From NCBI GenBank assembly GCA_017311185.1, contig JAESUZ010000337.1, forward strand, positions 248,001 to 312,000: a DNA stretch of 64,000 nucleotides, written 5' to 3'. The notes under the pieces were generated by a model. It saw only the letters and a list, made by a program, of their open reading frames with translations, had not been told where the DNA came from and made no database searches. Origin of the DNA: Proteles cristata cristata (lineage: Eukaryota; Chordata; Mammalia; Carnivora; Hyaenidae). How positions within the stretch are numbered: the first letter of the stretch is position 1; each line of letters starts with the position of its first letter. Shown here in pieces: positions 1 through 11,000 of this stretch. A program made the translations under genes and the position numbers.

Positions 1-113
1 GGCCGACATGCTGCTGCACGGGATCAAGGTGGTGTCGTACGGGGACTGTTTTGACTACTTCCCCGGGTACGTGCAGGACCTCGCCTCCCAGATCTGCAGG
101 CAGCGCAGTCCAG
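1..113 (+). CDS. FAM118A: FAM118A exon (partial, third from last coding intron upstream)
   Basis: The exon is open at the left edge. The frame starts at base 2 and gives 37 full codons ending CRQRSP plus one base of a split Asp codon. The donor is CAG|GTACGG at 113/114. It holds the conserved GDCF and FPGYVQDLA segments of the SIR2-like region. Confidence 0.92.
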
Positions 114-3100
114 GTACGGGGCCCCCTCAGGGCGTAAACGGACAGCGTTCGTTCAGCTTTTTCCTCCTTGCTTGAGACCTGGTGTTCGCAGCGTCCCGTA
201 AAACGGAGACGTAGTTTCACGGCCCGTTACCCTGACCGGCCCTCCAGCGCTGCTTTTAAAAAGGTCCGTGTGTCCTTTACAGGCTGGAGGCTGGGGCGGC
301 GGGCCCGACGGCGACGGGTGCGAGCGGAGCCTGCGCGCTCAGCGCCCCACGTGCGGTGGCCCCGTTTGTTCCTGTTTCGGGGGATGCGACGCCCCCGGCC
401 CCTCCCCGGGAGAGCGGGCTGCCCAGCGGCCGCCGCAGTCGCGGTCCCGCAGCCCCGCAAAGCGCAGAGACCTCGTTTATGCCCCTGTCGCTGTGGAGGC
501 ACAAAGTGATTTCACGAAGACTTTCCTGTCCTTTTGCAAATAATGTCCTTTCCCCGCCGGGCCCAGGGCAGCATGGCCTGTTGAGTCCTTCTCGGCCCAG
601 CTTGTGGGGACCTGTGACCTGCGCAGGAAGGGCCAGGGTGACTGAGCAGTTTTTAAACGGGCCATCCTGACGTAAGGGCGGGTAGCGGCTTCGAGTTTGG
701 TGGCATAAAACAGACGATGGCGGACGCAGAACAGTCTTCACTGGTTGTCGTTTAATTGCAACCAGAGCCCATCCCCACCCCCGGGCAAGGGACTTGGGTC
801 AGCCACTTAACGGCCGGATGTGGCCGCCGTGACCTGGGAGATTGTGGGCCGCCGGATGCGTGGATCGCCCCGACGGCTTCGTCTTTCCCACTCGTCATTG
901 CGAACGGTTTGCGAACAGTGAGCAAACAACTGCTTTACGTTGAGGGCAGTGGTCTGTTTCGTGGTCAGAGGAGCAGCAGGGACGGACGCTCGTGGGGTCC
1001 CGCACCCCCGTCAGATTTACCTTCTCCACCTTCACGCTGGGTCACAGGACCCGCGGCCGCGAAACACGATTTGATAGGTGGCGAGGCCAGCTCGGAGAGG
1101 CAGCTCGCTTGCCCAGTGAGCTGGGACTGGGTCCTGTGTGTCCCAGACAGGCCCGCGCCTCCTTGCCCTGCTCCGCCGCACGCACGGCTGCCCCGAGGAC
1201 CAGGACCCCAGGGGAACCCGCGTGGGCCCGGGCTCTTGGGGTGAGCCCTTGTGCTTTCCTGTCCCCACCAGGCCCCCTTCCCAGACCCCGGCAGCGAGGT
1301 GGGTCTGACGGGCTGTCAGGGCCGAAAGCTCTTTCGGACTTGTAAGCTGTGACCGTCCTCGTGAAGTACCGCTCCCGACTGGAGAGGGTGTCCCGGCGAG
1401 GACAGTCACGGCCGCGGGTACAGCCGCCCGGGTGTGCCACACGCAGAGCCCCCGGGTCCTCGCAGTGACACTGGGAGGAGGTAAGGAGGGGCGCTTGGCG
1501 GCCGTGACGTCTGGGTTCTGCTGACTGTTCTTTCTTCTCCAGATGCTGACCGAGTGGACAGCACCACGCTGTTGGGTAAACAGATCTTGATTTTTACCAG
1601 CCCGGTTTTTGTTCCGTTGTCTGGCCGCTGCCGTTGTAGAAGCGTGGAGCGCTGCGGGCAGTGACTCCGTAGCCGCTAGTGAGACGGCTCCCCCACAGCC
1701 GGTGACGGCTCTGGCCAGTTACGAATCCACAAGACCAGACCGGGCTGGGTGGCGACCTGCGTCCTCCTGGGGTGGCCCGGGCACCGGGCTGCGTGGCCGC
1801 GGTGGCCCGGTGGGTAAGGGGGTGGTCTGTGCGGACCTGTGTCCCTGCCCGCCTGGCTCGGCGCCTCGCTTTCCGTTCCTGCCTCGTTTCCCTGCGCCAG
1901 GACACCTTCAGTGGGCCCTTCCGCTCCCACGTGACTCCCAGGTCCACCCTTTTCTCTGGAGGAAAGCGTAACCGTGGGGTATGGCCGGGGTTTTGGCCGC
2001 TGCTTCAGTAAAATCCGATCTGTTAGTCCTTGAAGGGTGGATTCTAGGACGGATCGGCTTTTACATAAGTTTTCACCTTGCAGGGAACGCGTGTCAGGAC
2101 TGCGCCAAGAGGAAGCTGGAAGAGAACGGGCTTGAAGAGTCGAAGAGGCCCCGCCGGTCCGATGCCGGTACGTGCGTTCTCCGCGGCGGCCGCTTGGCCA
2201 CACGCACCGGTGTCGTCGCTGAGTTCTGTCCGCTCGTGGGGCCGCGGGTGGGAGGGGCGACCGCACGGAGGCCCCGCCGAGGACATGCGTGTCTGTCGAA
2301 GGCTGCACGTGCTGGAGGAAGCGCTCGGCGGTCGGGCCGGGCGTTCTCGCCCCCGCTTCGAGAAGCAGCCACGTTGGGAGCCTGTCCCCACCCCCGGCAC
2401 CCAGGGCTGGCCACCGTCCTGCCTTCCGTCCCCTCGGTCCACAGAGAAAACCGCTTCAGATCTCCCGTCTTTTGTTCCCTGTGTCACCGACGGAGAGTTA
2501 CAGGACCGTTGATTTAAGCGGACAAACGTCTGTGGCTCCAGGAGAGGGGACCCGGCGCACTCACGTCCTGCCTCCGGGTGTCCGTGGCCCAACCCTGGCT
2601 GCCGATCCGCCTTCCACGCCCCCTCGGCCACCTCCCTTCCCTGAGCCGCTTCTCTGCGGAGGTGCTGGTCGCCAAGGTCACATCATTGACCGTGCCCTGC
2701 GGTCTGTCTAGAGGTGGTGGAATCTAAGGTTGGAAAACAGAAGCAATTACTTTATTAAGACCACACAGCCGTTGGTTTTCCTGGCCGGCCGGCCCCCCGG
2801 GGGCTGTGTGACCGGGCCGTGTCCGTGCTGTTCTCCGTTCAAGGGCAAGTGTGTTTTTTGGCTTGTTACATGTTGGTGTTGCTAGTGTTGCTTTTTATTT
2901 TTGGAGGAGTTTCTAAATTTCTATTTGCCCTTGTCCAGAAAATAATGTCTTGGGGTATTTTTTTTTTAAAGTTTATTCATTTGAGAGAGAGAGTCAGAGC
3001 TGAGGAGGAACAGAGAGACAGGTGGGGAGAGAAGAATCCCGAGCAGCCTCCACAGTCAGCACCGAGCCTGATGCATGGCTCGAACTCAAAAACCGTGAGA

Positions 3101-5127
3101 TTATGACCTGAACTGAGTTAAGAGTCAGACACTTAACCGACTGAGCCCCCCCGGCGCCCCACGGTATTTTTCAGTGGCTCATCTGCTGTCATAGTGGCCT
3201 TCCCTTCCTGTGACACCCGGCCTCTGCCCAGCTCCTGGCTGGTCACTCTTGCCATGTGGGAGCTCTCGCTTCCCAGGCCGCGGCCCCGAAAACCTTCCGG
3301 CCTCCTGCCCTCGGCCGCGCGGCCGGGGCCTCCTCGGGGGGGCGCTCGCAGCCCTGCATGTGGGGGGACTGGCACCCCGAGGCCCGGGCTGTGGGATTCT
3401 GCTGGGGACCCCGTTCTCAGTGATTTGTAGGTGATCTGTTGCCTTCCTTTCTGGAAGCTTTCAGGACCATCTCTTTCTCATGTTCTGAAATTTCACGAAG
3501 ATGTGTTTAAACGGAATTCTTTCCCATATACGTTGCTCCATCTTCGTCCTGACTCTCCAGTCCGGGGCACCCCCGGAGTACGGCTTTCCGTCGTGGCCCC
3601 TCGTCCCCGGCCTCCTGCCGCCCGGCCTCCTGGATTGTGTTCCGAGGTCTTGTGTTTTCTCTGATGTCTCCCTGCTCCAGTTGTTTTCAGTTTTTCAAAA
3701 ACTTTCTGGGAGATTCTCAACTTTACGTCCTAGTCTGCGGGTTCGGTTTTTATTTTGAGAGTGTTAACTGTTAATTTCGGGAAGCGCTTTGGTTTTCTGA
3801 CACATTCTCTTTCATAGCATCTTTCCTCCCCTCTGCCAAGCCTGTGCTGTCTTTTCAGATCCTGAGAGGCTACCAGAGGCTTCTCTGGCTGGCTGACTCC
3901 ATTCCTGACAACACTGGGATTGCAGATTTTTAAAGCAGAATTTAGGTGTTTTTTTTTTTTTTTTTTTTTTTTAATTTTGAATAAGAAAACCGAAGCAAAA
4001 GGCTCCTAAACACCTCATTGTCCACCAAAAACTTCTAGGCCCGAGGGAGCACGTAACCTACCAGTTCACCCACTTCCTTGGCACCTAGAAGCCCGCGTAT
4101 TCCCGGCATCTGCCCCCCCGGCCGAGAAGCCGGCCCCGCGCAAGCAGCCTGACGGGTACAGTGGTTTCACGATGCCGGGTGCAGACGACGCTGAAGTAAA
4201 ACGAAGCGATTTTGGAGAGTGGCTGCGCGCAGTGGCGTCACCGGAGTAGGGCTGGTGACGACGGGACACGGAGGCCGTGGCCTCATTCACACCGCTGGGT
4301 GGACCCGGCGGTGAGGGCCTCGGCGCACTTCCCTCTAGAGGGAGAAGGCGGTTCGGGGGCGTTTCCTGCTTGGTCTTTCCGCAAATATTTGGAATGTGGA
4401 TTCGGCTCCCGGGCACGAGTGTAGCCCGGTGACAAGGGAAAGAATGAAACGAGCGTTGACTTGTTTCCTCCAGGGCGGGTGGTTTTTTCCACTGGTGTCT
4501 CTCCTCCGATTTCCTCCCGTCTGTCCGGGGCTCCTCAGTCGCCTGTGATACTTAAGAAGGCGGATCTTCTGATCGTTCTCTGCGGATAGTGTTTCCGCCG
4601 CCACAGTCGTGCGTGCGCCGCGTCTCCCGCCCGGGCCCCCCGCGGGGCGGCAGGTGCGCTCCGGGGGGCAGGGCTCACCGCCTGGCGGACTTGTCGGGGG
4701 CAGCCAACGAGCCCCACGTGGCGGCACCCACGCCAGCAGCTGCTTCTCCCCGGGCGGCCGCGTCTGCTCAAAGCCCCCCGGGCGCACTGCGCGGGGTGGG
4801 GGTGGGGTGGGGAGGGGCCTCCGATCGCAGACCCGCCCGTCCTCCAAGAAGGGAAGGGGCGCCCATATCCACGGGGTGAGGTTCCCATCGATCTTCGCAA
4901 ACCCAGTGCGATGATTTCCTTTGTTCCCTGACGCCGTGCACAAGTCACGAAGCCGTATCTAGACCGCGGCCTCTGCGTCGGAGTCATTTTCAGGGTCTGG
5001 AGCGCGTGCGCACCGCCGTGGGCGGCCGGGCCGGCGGGACAGCTGCCGCAGGCCCTCCTCCAAGCCGGACCTCACCGTCTCCGTCTTCTTTCTCCTTGTT
5101 GCTACAGATGACGCCGCGGGGTCTTGA
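1..5127 (+). CDS. FAM118A: FAM118A, 3' part of gene (last four coding exons, spliced)
   Basis: The coding pieces are 1-113, 1543-1575, 2084-2167 and 5108-5127. Joined, they encode 82 C-terminal residues with every junction in frame, ending in DDAAGS and a TGA. Recognised from the FAM118A tail: VSYGDCF, FPGYVQDLASQICRQ, then DADRVDSTTLLG and NACQDCAKRKLEENG. FAM118 proteins carry a SIR2-like (sirtuin-fold) domain. The part here is the end of that domain and a short charged, probably flexible tail, so no catalytic residue can be judged. The start of the gene lies left of the window. Position next to and convergent with SMC1B agrees with mammalian synteny. Identification rests on remembered family sequence; confidence is high because all four exons match in order. 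Confidence 0.93.
114..1542 (+). other. FAM118A intron, GC-rich, no repeat seen
   Basis: Very GC- and CpG-rich intron. Open frames on both strands here reflect the rarity of stop codons at high GC. No element or RNA gene recognised. Confidence 0.7.
1543..1575 (+). CDS. FAM118A: FAM118A 33-bp micro-exon
   Basis: A 33-bp exon too short to show as an ORF. The acceptor follows a pyrimidine tract (TTCTTTCTTCTCCAG) and the donor is TGG|GTAAAC. It encodes ADRVDSTTLL with split codons on both sides (Asp before, Gly after). It is symmetric (33 bp), so skipping would keep the frame. Confidence 0.92.
1576..2083 (+). other. FAM118A intron, no repeat seen
   Basis: GC-rich 508-bp intron between the 33-bp exon and the next exon. 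Nothing recognised. Confidence 0.7.
2084..2167 (+). CDS. FAM118A: FAM118A penultimate coding exon
   Basis: The acceptor is TTTCACCTTGCAG and the donor is CCG|GTACGT. It gives 27 full codons beginning NACQDCAKRKLEENG and ending KRPRRSDA, with split Gly and Asp codons at its ends. The segment is basic and acidic and low in hydrophobics, consistent with a flexible C-terminal tail. Confidence 0.92.
2963..3162 (-). mobile_element. Carnivore tRNA-Lys SINE (SINEC)
   Basis: T-rich tail at the left, GA-rich body, then the reversed tRNA head ending GGCGCCCC. Flanked by the direct repeat GGTATTTTT. Confidence 0.85.
3951..3972. repeat. Poly-T tract
   Basis: About 22 T followed by AATTTTGAAT in the last FAM118A intron. 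No SINE or L1 body could be recognised next to it. Confidence 0.7.
4793..4817 (+). other. G-quadruplex-forming run
   Basis: Five runs of four or five G separated by single bases (GGGGT, GGGGGT, GGGGT, GGGGA, GGGG), on the FAM118A sense strand. This fits the standard G4 pattern with one-base loops. Confidence 0.7.
5108..5127 (+). CDS. FAM118A: FAM118A terminal exon, coding part
   Basis: The acceptor TTGTTGCTACAG precedes ATGACGCCGCGGGGTCTTGA. With the split base it encodes DDAAGS and then TGA at 5125-5127. The stop defines the 3'UTR that follows. Confidence 0.9.
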
Positions 5128-6232
5128 AGTCTCTGGAAGCAGCGCGTTCCCGCAGCCTGCAAACCAGCCTTCCGTAACCGCAGTGCCGTACCCCGAGCGA
5201 CGAGGAACTCCGCGTGGGCTCTCTCCCCCCCAAATCCGCCCTGCACCCCGGAAGAGCCGTGCTGGGGTGCGGCCCGGGGCCTGGGGCACGTCCGCCGTGC
5301 GGTTTGAGCGCCCGGGAGGCAGAGCCTCGCGGGGCCGACGGACAGCCACCTCAGGGACCGGAGCGGCCGGAGGGAGACCGGACTCCTGGCTCCCGCCCGG
5401 CGGGCCCCCTCCGTCCAGGTGGTTTTTCTAGTAAAAAGAGGAGGCTGAGGACTGTCCAAGCAACAGTAGTTGCCAGAGGAAAAAAAGACACATTTACGAT
5501 TTTTACGTGGAAACGTGTTGCTGTAGGAAAGTTGAAAGTCTGGTCGTTGTGCTCGTCGGCCGGTAGGAAAGGACGAGCGGGTGCTCGGCGGCGGCGCCAA
5601 ACCTGCGGCGAGAAAGGTCGGGTTTGAAGAGGAGAGCACGGCCCGGGGGGGTCTCTGGGGTTACTCAGGTCCGTGACTTGGGCTCTGGGGAGCGGCGGGC
5701 CCAGCGGCCGCGGAACCCCGGAGCCAGAGGGCCTCCCACGAGCGCGGCTCAGTGCCCCGCGGGTTCCGTGTGGCGACGGGCACCCGAGAAGTGACAAGCA
5801 GAGCACAAGACCGAGTTTGCGACTTTCAGTGAGAATGGAAACGCCACGTTTTTGGAGACTTTATGGGGGAAGGTCCAGGCTTCTCGTTTCCCTCCCAGGA
5901 GGGTCTCTCCCCGGGGCCCGCAGACAAGGGCAGGCAGGCTTGTCAAGGGCGTGCGGGTTCACGCAAGGCGGAGCGCGCCGTGCCGGGGGCACGGTGGCCG
6001 TGGAGGTGACCCCCGGGACCCTGCTGGGTTTCCTGCCAGACTCCGTGTCGCTCCCCGCGGGCGGCGCTGGGCTCCCCCGGGTACGGAGAAAGTTAGGAGC
6101 AGAAACGTAAGGTTGGGACGTGTTGAGAGAAGCTGGAGACCTGCTTACGACATTCTTTTCCTTTGCGAGGCATGAAAAATCAATCTTTTATGTTACTCTG
6201 GTCATAAATAAAATTTTAACCTCAGCTGCGCG
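5128..6232 (+). other. FAM118A: FAM118A 3'UTR
   Basis: GC- and CpG-rich until about 6100, then an AT-rich end with a canonical polyadenylation signal. The end is inferred as about 15-20 bases past the AATAAA at 6207. No repeat was recognised inside. Confidence 0.75.
6207..6212 (+). promoter_or_regulatory. FAM118A polyadenylation signal AATAAA
   Basis: AATAAA within GTCATAAATAAAATTTT, about 1.1 kb past the stop codon. It is the first canonical signal after the stop and sits where the base composition turns AT-rich. Confidence 0.8.
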
Positions 6233-7524
6233 TGCCCAGCATTAGTTCCGCTAAAGCTGACGTCGTGTGTGTGAGGAGCCCTTTCACCTTCAGTTCTCTC
6301 TCCAGTGAGCAAGTGAGTCCTGTGTGTGAATCTTTTAACAGGCAGACAGAAGTGTGGGTTTTTAAAGACACACAGTGGCACCAGAGGGGCGCCTGCACCT
6401 GGCGACTGGTTGGACACAGGGCAGACCGGGGGGACCAGCCTAGGAAATGACGGGGAGGGGAAGAGCCCCCGCGCTCGCGGACGTGGGGCGTCCTTGCGGA
6501 GCTGAGCGGCTGCCTGCAGTCAGGGCCGCTGTCCCCGATCCCACTGAAGGGCAAACTCATTGCCGCACGGTTGGTGTGTGAGAAGCACTTGGAGCAGGAC
6601 TCGTTTGTGCGTCATTCTGTGGGTGAGAAACCCGGCTCCCCGGCCCCAGGGTCGTGCCCCCAGCGCGCATGTCCCACCGGCCTGTGGCTTTCAGGAATGA
6701 CGGGAGACTGTACCGTGGGGGCTCCCCGACACCCCGGGTCCAAGGTGAGCGAGTGAGGACAGCCCAGGGTGCGACTGGGGTTGACTCTGAGCTCACGTGG
6801 CAACAGGGACGGGCCAGTGGAAGTTGTGACCCAGAAGTGGGGGCAGCGGTCCCTTTCTTAGAAGGGAACGGAGGACACGCGCAGTGGCCCCTGCTCGCTC
6901 CACGCGGTGAGTGGTCGGCTGGGTGAGGGTGGGGGCAGGGCTTTTGTGGCTCGATGTGGGCGCACAGCGCGCTCTGTTTACGGGAAGCAGTGAGTGTCCA
7001 GAAGTGACCATGCTGCTCCCGTTACACTTGGGCCCAGCCCGTCTGAGGTGGAGACCGCCAGCATCTCGGAACTCTGTGAAAGTCTGAGAGCACACGCGAG
7101 CGTGTGTGTGCGCACATGCGCACGGTGTGTCCGCACACGTGCACGGGAGGGGCAGAGAGAGACTCCCAGGCAGGCTCCCAGCTGTCAGCGCGAAGCTGAA
7201 AGCCAGGTTCGATCTCACAAACCACGAGATCACGACCTGAGCGCGAGCCGGACGCGTAACCGGCTGAGCCCCCCTGGCGCCTCCGCTCCACACGGTTTCT
7301 GGGACTGCAGACGCACGTGCGGCGGGGAGCTGCTCTCCTCTGCACAAAACTTCTCCGTCTGAAAGGGAAATGGTGATGGACGCCGCTGCAACTTTCCTTC
7401 CTCCCCAGAACCACGTATCGGGTGGAGGAGTCCGCTGTTACTCGGGAAGCTCGTGTCCAACATTTCCTCCTCAGGTTTTACTTAGAAAACTTCAGATTGC
7501 ACTGGAGTAGACAGATTGGAGACA
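6233..7524. other. Intergenic region between convergent FAM118A and SMC1B
   Basis: About 1.3 kb between the two polyadenylation sites. It holds one degraded reversed SINE (about 7084-7281) with a GT/GC-alternating stretch at its left side (7095-7145). No gene recognised. Confidence 0.7.
7084..7281 (-). mobile_element. Degraded carnivore SINE
   Basis: The reversed tRNA-derived head is clear at about 7200-7281. The left part is diverged and holds a GT/GC-alternating stretch. Confidence 0.7.
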
Positions 7525-7962
7525 TTGCAGTTAGAATGTTCTTTATTGATATTTCTGCATTGCCATGAGTGCCTCTGAAATAACTTCCCATGAAACGCGG
7601 CTTTAACACCTACACCTCGTATATTTGAGAACCAAGGGTTTCCCTGAAAGATTCCTGAACACATACATACTAGGCAAGGCCTAAGTGAAAACAATGCAGA
7701 ATTCAACATTTTTCTGACTGCCTTTCAAAATGACAGTTGAAACTATGGCACAAAACTGAACTTTCCTTTGACAACTTGGTCCGCGCTAACTCACAGGAAC
7801 CTTAGCCACGGGACGGGGGCCTGAATGATGGAAGCGAGCCGCCGCGGCACAGGCTGCCCCAGCAACTTGTCCTTCAAGAGCAAGAACCAGGCAGCCGTGA
7901 CCCTGCCCGACTGGCCCGTTCGCCCGCACACTCTCCCAGGGGCTCAAGGGGCCCTCGCGGTC
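7525..7962 (-). other. SMC1B: SMC1B 3'UTR
   Basis: Runs from the stop codon to about 20 bases past the AATAAA (read as TTTATT on + at 7542-7547), about 440 bases. No repeat recognised. Confidence 0.75.
7542..7547 (-). promoter_or_regulatory. SMC1B polyadenylation signal AATAAA
   Basis: TTTATT on the + strand, about 415 bases downstream of the SMC1B stop in the gene's direction. No earlier canonical signal was seen between the stop and this one. Confidence 0.75.
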
Positions 7963-8064
7963 TTAACGTGACTCTCGGTTTCTTTTGGTGCTTTCTCGGC
8001 CTTCAGTGTCTGGATACTGAGAAAGATCTAGGGTCAAAACTCTGCTGAACATGCAGTCGTTGAA
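7963..8064 (-). CDS. SMC1B: SMC1B exon 25, coding part
   Basis: 102 bp: 33 codons and TAA (about 1203-1235), [19 protein letters not shown] followed by a short polar tail ending RNRESR. The acceptor CTCATTTCAG is clear. The [11 protein letters not shown] strand closes the ATPase domain. Confidence 0.95.
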   Translation of the reverse strand, partial: FNDCMFSRVLTLDLSQYPDTEGRESTKRNRESR

Positions 8065-11000
8065 CTGAAATGAGAAAAGACCGCTCAAGTCACTTCTCTA
8101 CTGAGGGAAAACGTGTTATTAAACATAAAAGGCCACTAGTGAATCCGGATCTGCACTTAAAAAGGAACGTCTATAACCACCGGTCTCCGTGCACATCAGC
8201 TTTATGGTGTATTCTCTGGTAAAAGGAACAAGCGTGTGCCATCCCGACATCCTCGTCTCCGGCACACGGACTGCTCTGAGCGGACACAGGAGACGCCCCA
8301 AGGACCGGGCTTCAGGCCCCATTCACAAAGGAAAGGGGTGCAGAGGGAGGAGGCACCACGGGCCTTACGAAGCGACTGCTGCTCATCACAGTTCCCCTCA
8401 GCTGCCCCCTGATCCGGGAGCCCCCACCCCTGTCCTTGTATTAGCCTGGGATGGTGTGTAGCGGGAGGTCTGGCCGGCGGCCCTCGGGGTCACTCTTCCC
8501 CTGGGTGTGCACATGTCCGTGCGCCACACACGTGTCAATAAGCTGTTTTCCTCTTGTTAATCTGCCCTTTGCCGGCCTGATTTACAGCCCCCACCCCGGC
8601 CAGGGAGCCTGAGCGCGGAGAGGACAAAGGTCTTTTTTGTTCCCCGGCGTGGGTGACAATTTCCAGAGGCTCCCAAGAGTCTTGTCGGCACAGGAAGGGA
8701 AGTTAAGTTTGTTCTTCGTTTAGCTGAGAACGCAGCACGTAAAGCCTACTGTCCCCAGACTGAATGCTCCACCCCATTAGCTCGGGTGAGTATTTTCAAC
8801 AGTTCAGGGTGTGTTTGAATTCTAAGTTACTACACAACTTGGAATGTCCAGTGGATTTGGGGTTTGTCCCCCGCTCTGGTCCTTCCTGAAAGCTACATGG
8901 GCCCCTCAGCGCCACCCACAGTGCATTTGGTCTAAAACATTGAAACATTACAGAAATACGAACTACACCGTGAACGGTTTACTGTGCGTGCACCTTGCTG
9001 CTCCGTAACGATCTTTCACTTAAAGTCGATCTTAAAATTTCTGTGTACTGCCATAGAAAAATATCGTGAGTTTTAAAAAAATCTTATTTGATTCAAAAAA
9101 TCATTTAAGCCTAATATTTATCAAACAGTATGTGCAGACTCCACTGGGACTTGTAATTCACTCCAGGACACAACGAGGTGGCGTCAGGGGCCCGTCTTTA
9201 CCTCTGGGTAGATGCCTATCAGCGCGTCGGCTCGGGAATAGAACTCCTCCTTCAGGGAAATGATGATCATCTGGAACTGCTCCTGAGTCTGCTCTTTGAT
9301 GTAGCCTGAGACCTGGGGAGCGGGGAGGACAAAACACACATTTCACCAGCAAGGAGGCGGCCTCCATTCTGGGCCCTGAGACAGGCTGGAGTCGCCCACT
9401 GTAGGGGACAAGGCGCTTACCTGCCTTTCTGGTAACTCCGTAAACCCAGTATAAGTGGAGAAATGGAAACAGCTCAGATTAAAATAAAACGTTAAAAAAA
9501 TTGTAAATCTTAACGTCTAAAACTTTAAGAATATTCTAAAGAACAAAGCTCTAACTTAAGATACCATCAAGTGAACATGCAATCGGCTTTCATCACAAGA
9601 TAAAAACTACCACTCAGACATTATCAGGGTGAGGAAGGACTGGTCTGTAAATCTCCAACTTCCTGTTTTGCTAATAAGTCAAAGCCAGATGTGAGTGAAA
9701 GATGGCAATTATATATGAATTCCTAATCCACCCTCAAATTATTTGGTTAGAGTTGAACTTGGTGGCTCCTTCAGGAAGCTCAGATCCAAGGAATGAGAGT
9801 AAGAACAAAATTGGTCAGAAAGGGGTCTTGTTGAACAGACCATGCAGAGAACCCAGAGAAAGATGAAGAGCTTGGCCAGTCTCCCAGGGTATTTGCTAAC
9901 TCCCTGCACGTCTCTGAGGGTTTGGAATGGCTCTTGTCCGCGTGCCAGAGTCCTGACCGCACGGGGACTGAGGTTCCAAGGACCAGTGCTGGGAGGGGAG
10001 TGGCCGGGAGGGGAAATGGCTTTTGGCCAAGAGGCTGAACTCCCAGGCAGAGGGAACTCTGCGCTGTGCTTGCGGAGCTGCCTGAGGGGTGGGGGGCTGG
10101 GGGGCAGCGCACCCTAAGCCCGTGGGAGCCGCTCACCCCGTGTCCGCCCGCACTCGGCAGGGCAGCGAAGGGGCCACCAGGGTAGATTCCGGGGGAGGAG
10201 ACTGAGTTAACAGGTCTGGTACACGGGCTGGATGCCCACAGAAAAGTCCTAAGACCTCATCCCTGGAGAGGCCACCGTACGTGGCAGTCTTGTTGGGAGG
10301 CACGGACACCTTCAGTGCCACTGAAAACAGCAGTCCACAAACATAGCCCCCTCCCCCCATACAGAAGACCGGCTTCACCTCCTTGGGGGAGAGGCCTCCC
10401 AGCTGAGTCAGGCCACCGGGTCCAATGAGCCGATGCACGCTGGCTGGCATTCCAGAGACTACAGATGGTCTTTTGTTCCTGTTTTCTTTCCCTTCCCCAG
10501 TTACCCCGATGCCTGGCAGGCCACAGAAGGTGGCTCTTTCCTGTCCTCTGCAAAGTTCAACTGGGGATCTGTTTTCTCAATTTTGTGACTGGAGTGGACA
10601 CATCAGAAAGTAGGGGTGAGGGATCTGGGCTGGGTGAGGGCAGCTGGGGCAGTGCTGACTGAGGCCACTCTGGCTGCCAGAATGACCTCCGCACCTGAAC
10701 TCCACCCCCCACCCCCGAATCTGCATCCCCTGGTGGACTCCAGGGACCCGGGCCCTACCTGGTGGCACCGGGACCGGATCAACTCTCAGGTGGGCCCCTG
10801 AGCCAAGCCCCCAAGACCAAGGCATACGCCTCCATGGCGCTTTACAAATGGCGTGGTCCTTTCTGGAAGATGGACGTGCCTGGAAGTGGAACCAGGAGTC
10901 CGATCCACCGTCTCCACAGCCGCAGGGCCGTGACACCGGGGGTCCGTGGGCCAGAAGCGCCCCCCTCTTTGGCCCTGTGTCCATGCGGAGCCCGCCCTCC

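Larger units (their letters stand above)
2168..5107 (+). other. FAM118A last intron
   Basis: Holds one reversed SINE (2963-3162), a T-run of about 22 bases near 3951-3972, and a CpG-dense block from about 4580 that runs into the terminal exon and includes a G-quadruplex motif at 4793-4817. No coding exon was recognised inside it. Confidence 0.7.
4580..5450. promoter_or_regulatory. Candidate intragenic CpG island
   Basis: Dense CpG and GC over about 0.9 kb (for example around 4600-4660 and 5010-5060), spanning the end of the last FAM118A intron and the start of the 3'UTR. CpGs are common across the whole left 6 kb, so this is the densest part of a rich region. No promoter motif was established. 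Confidence 0.4.

Noticed and set aside
168..6796. Many long open frames on both strands in the left 6.8 kb
   Set aside because: They come from stop-poor GC-rich DNA. They overlap in all frames, match no family, and sit across known FAM118A introns and 3'UTR.
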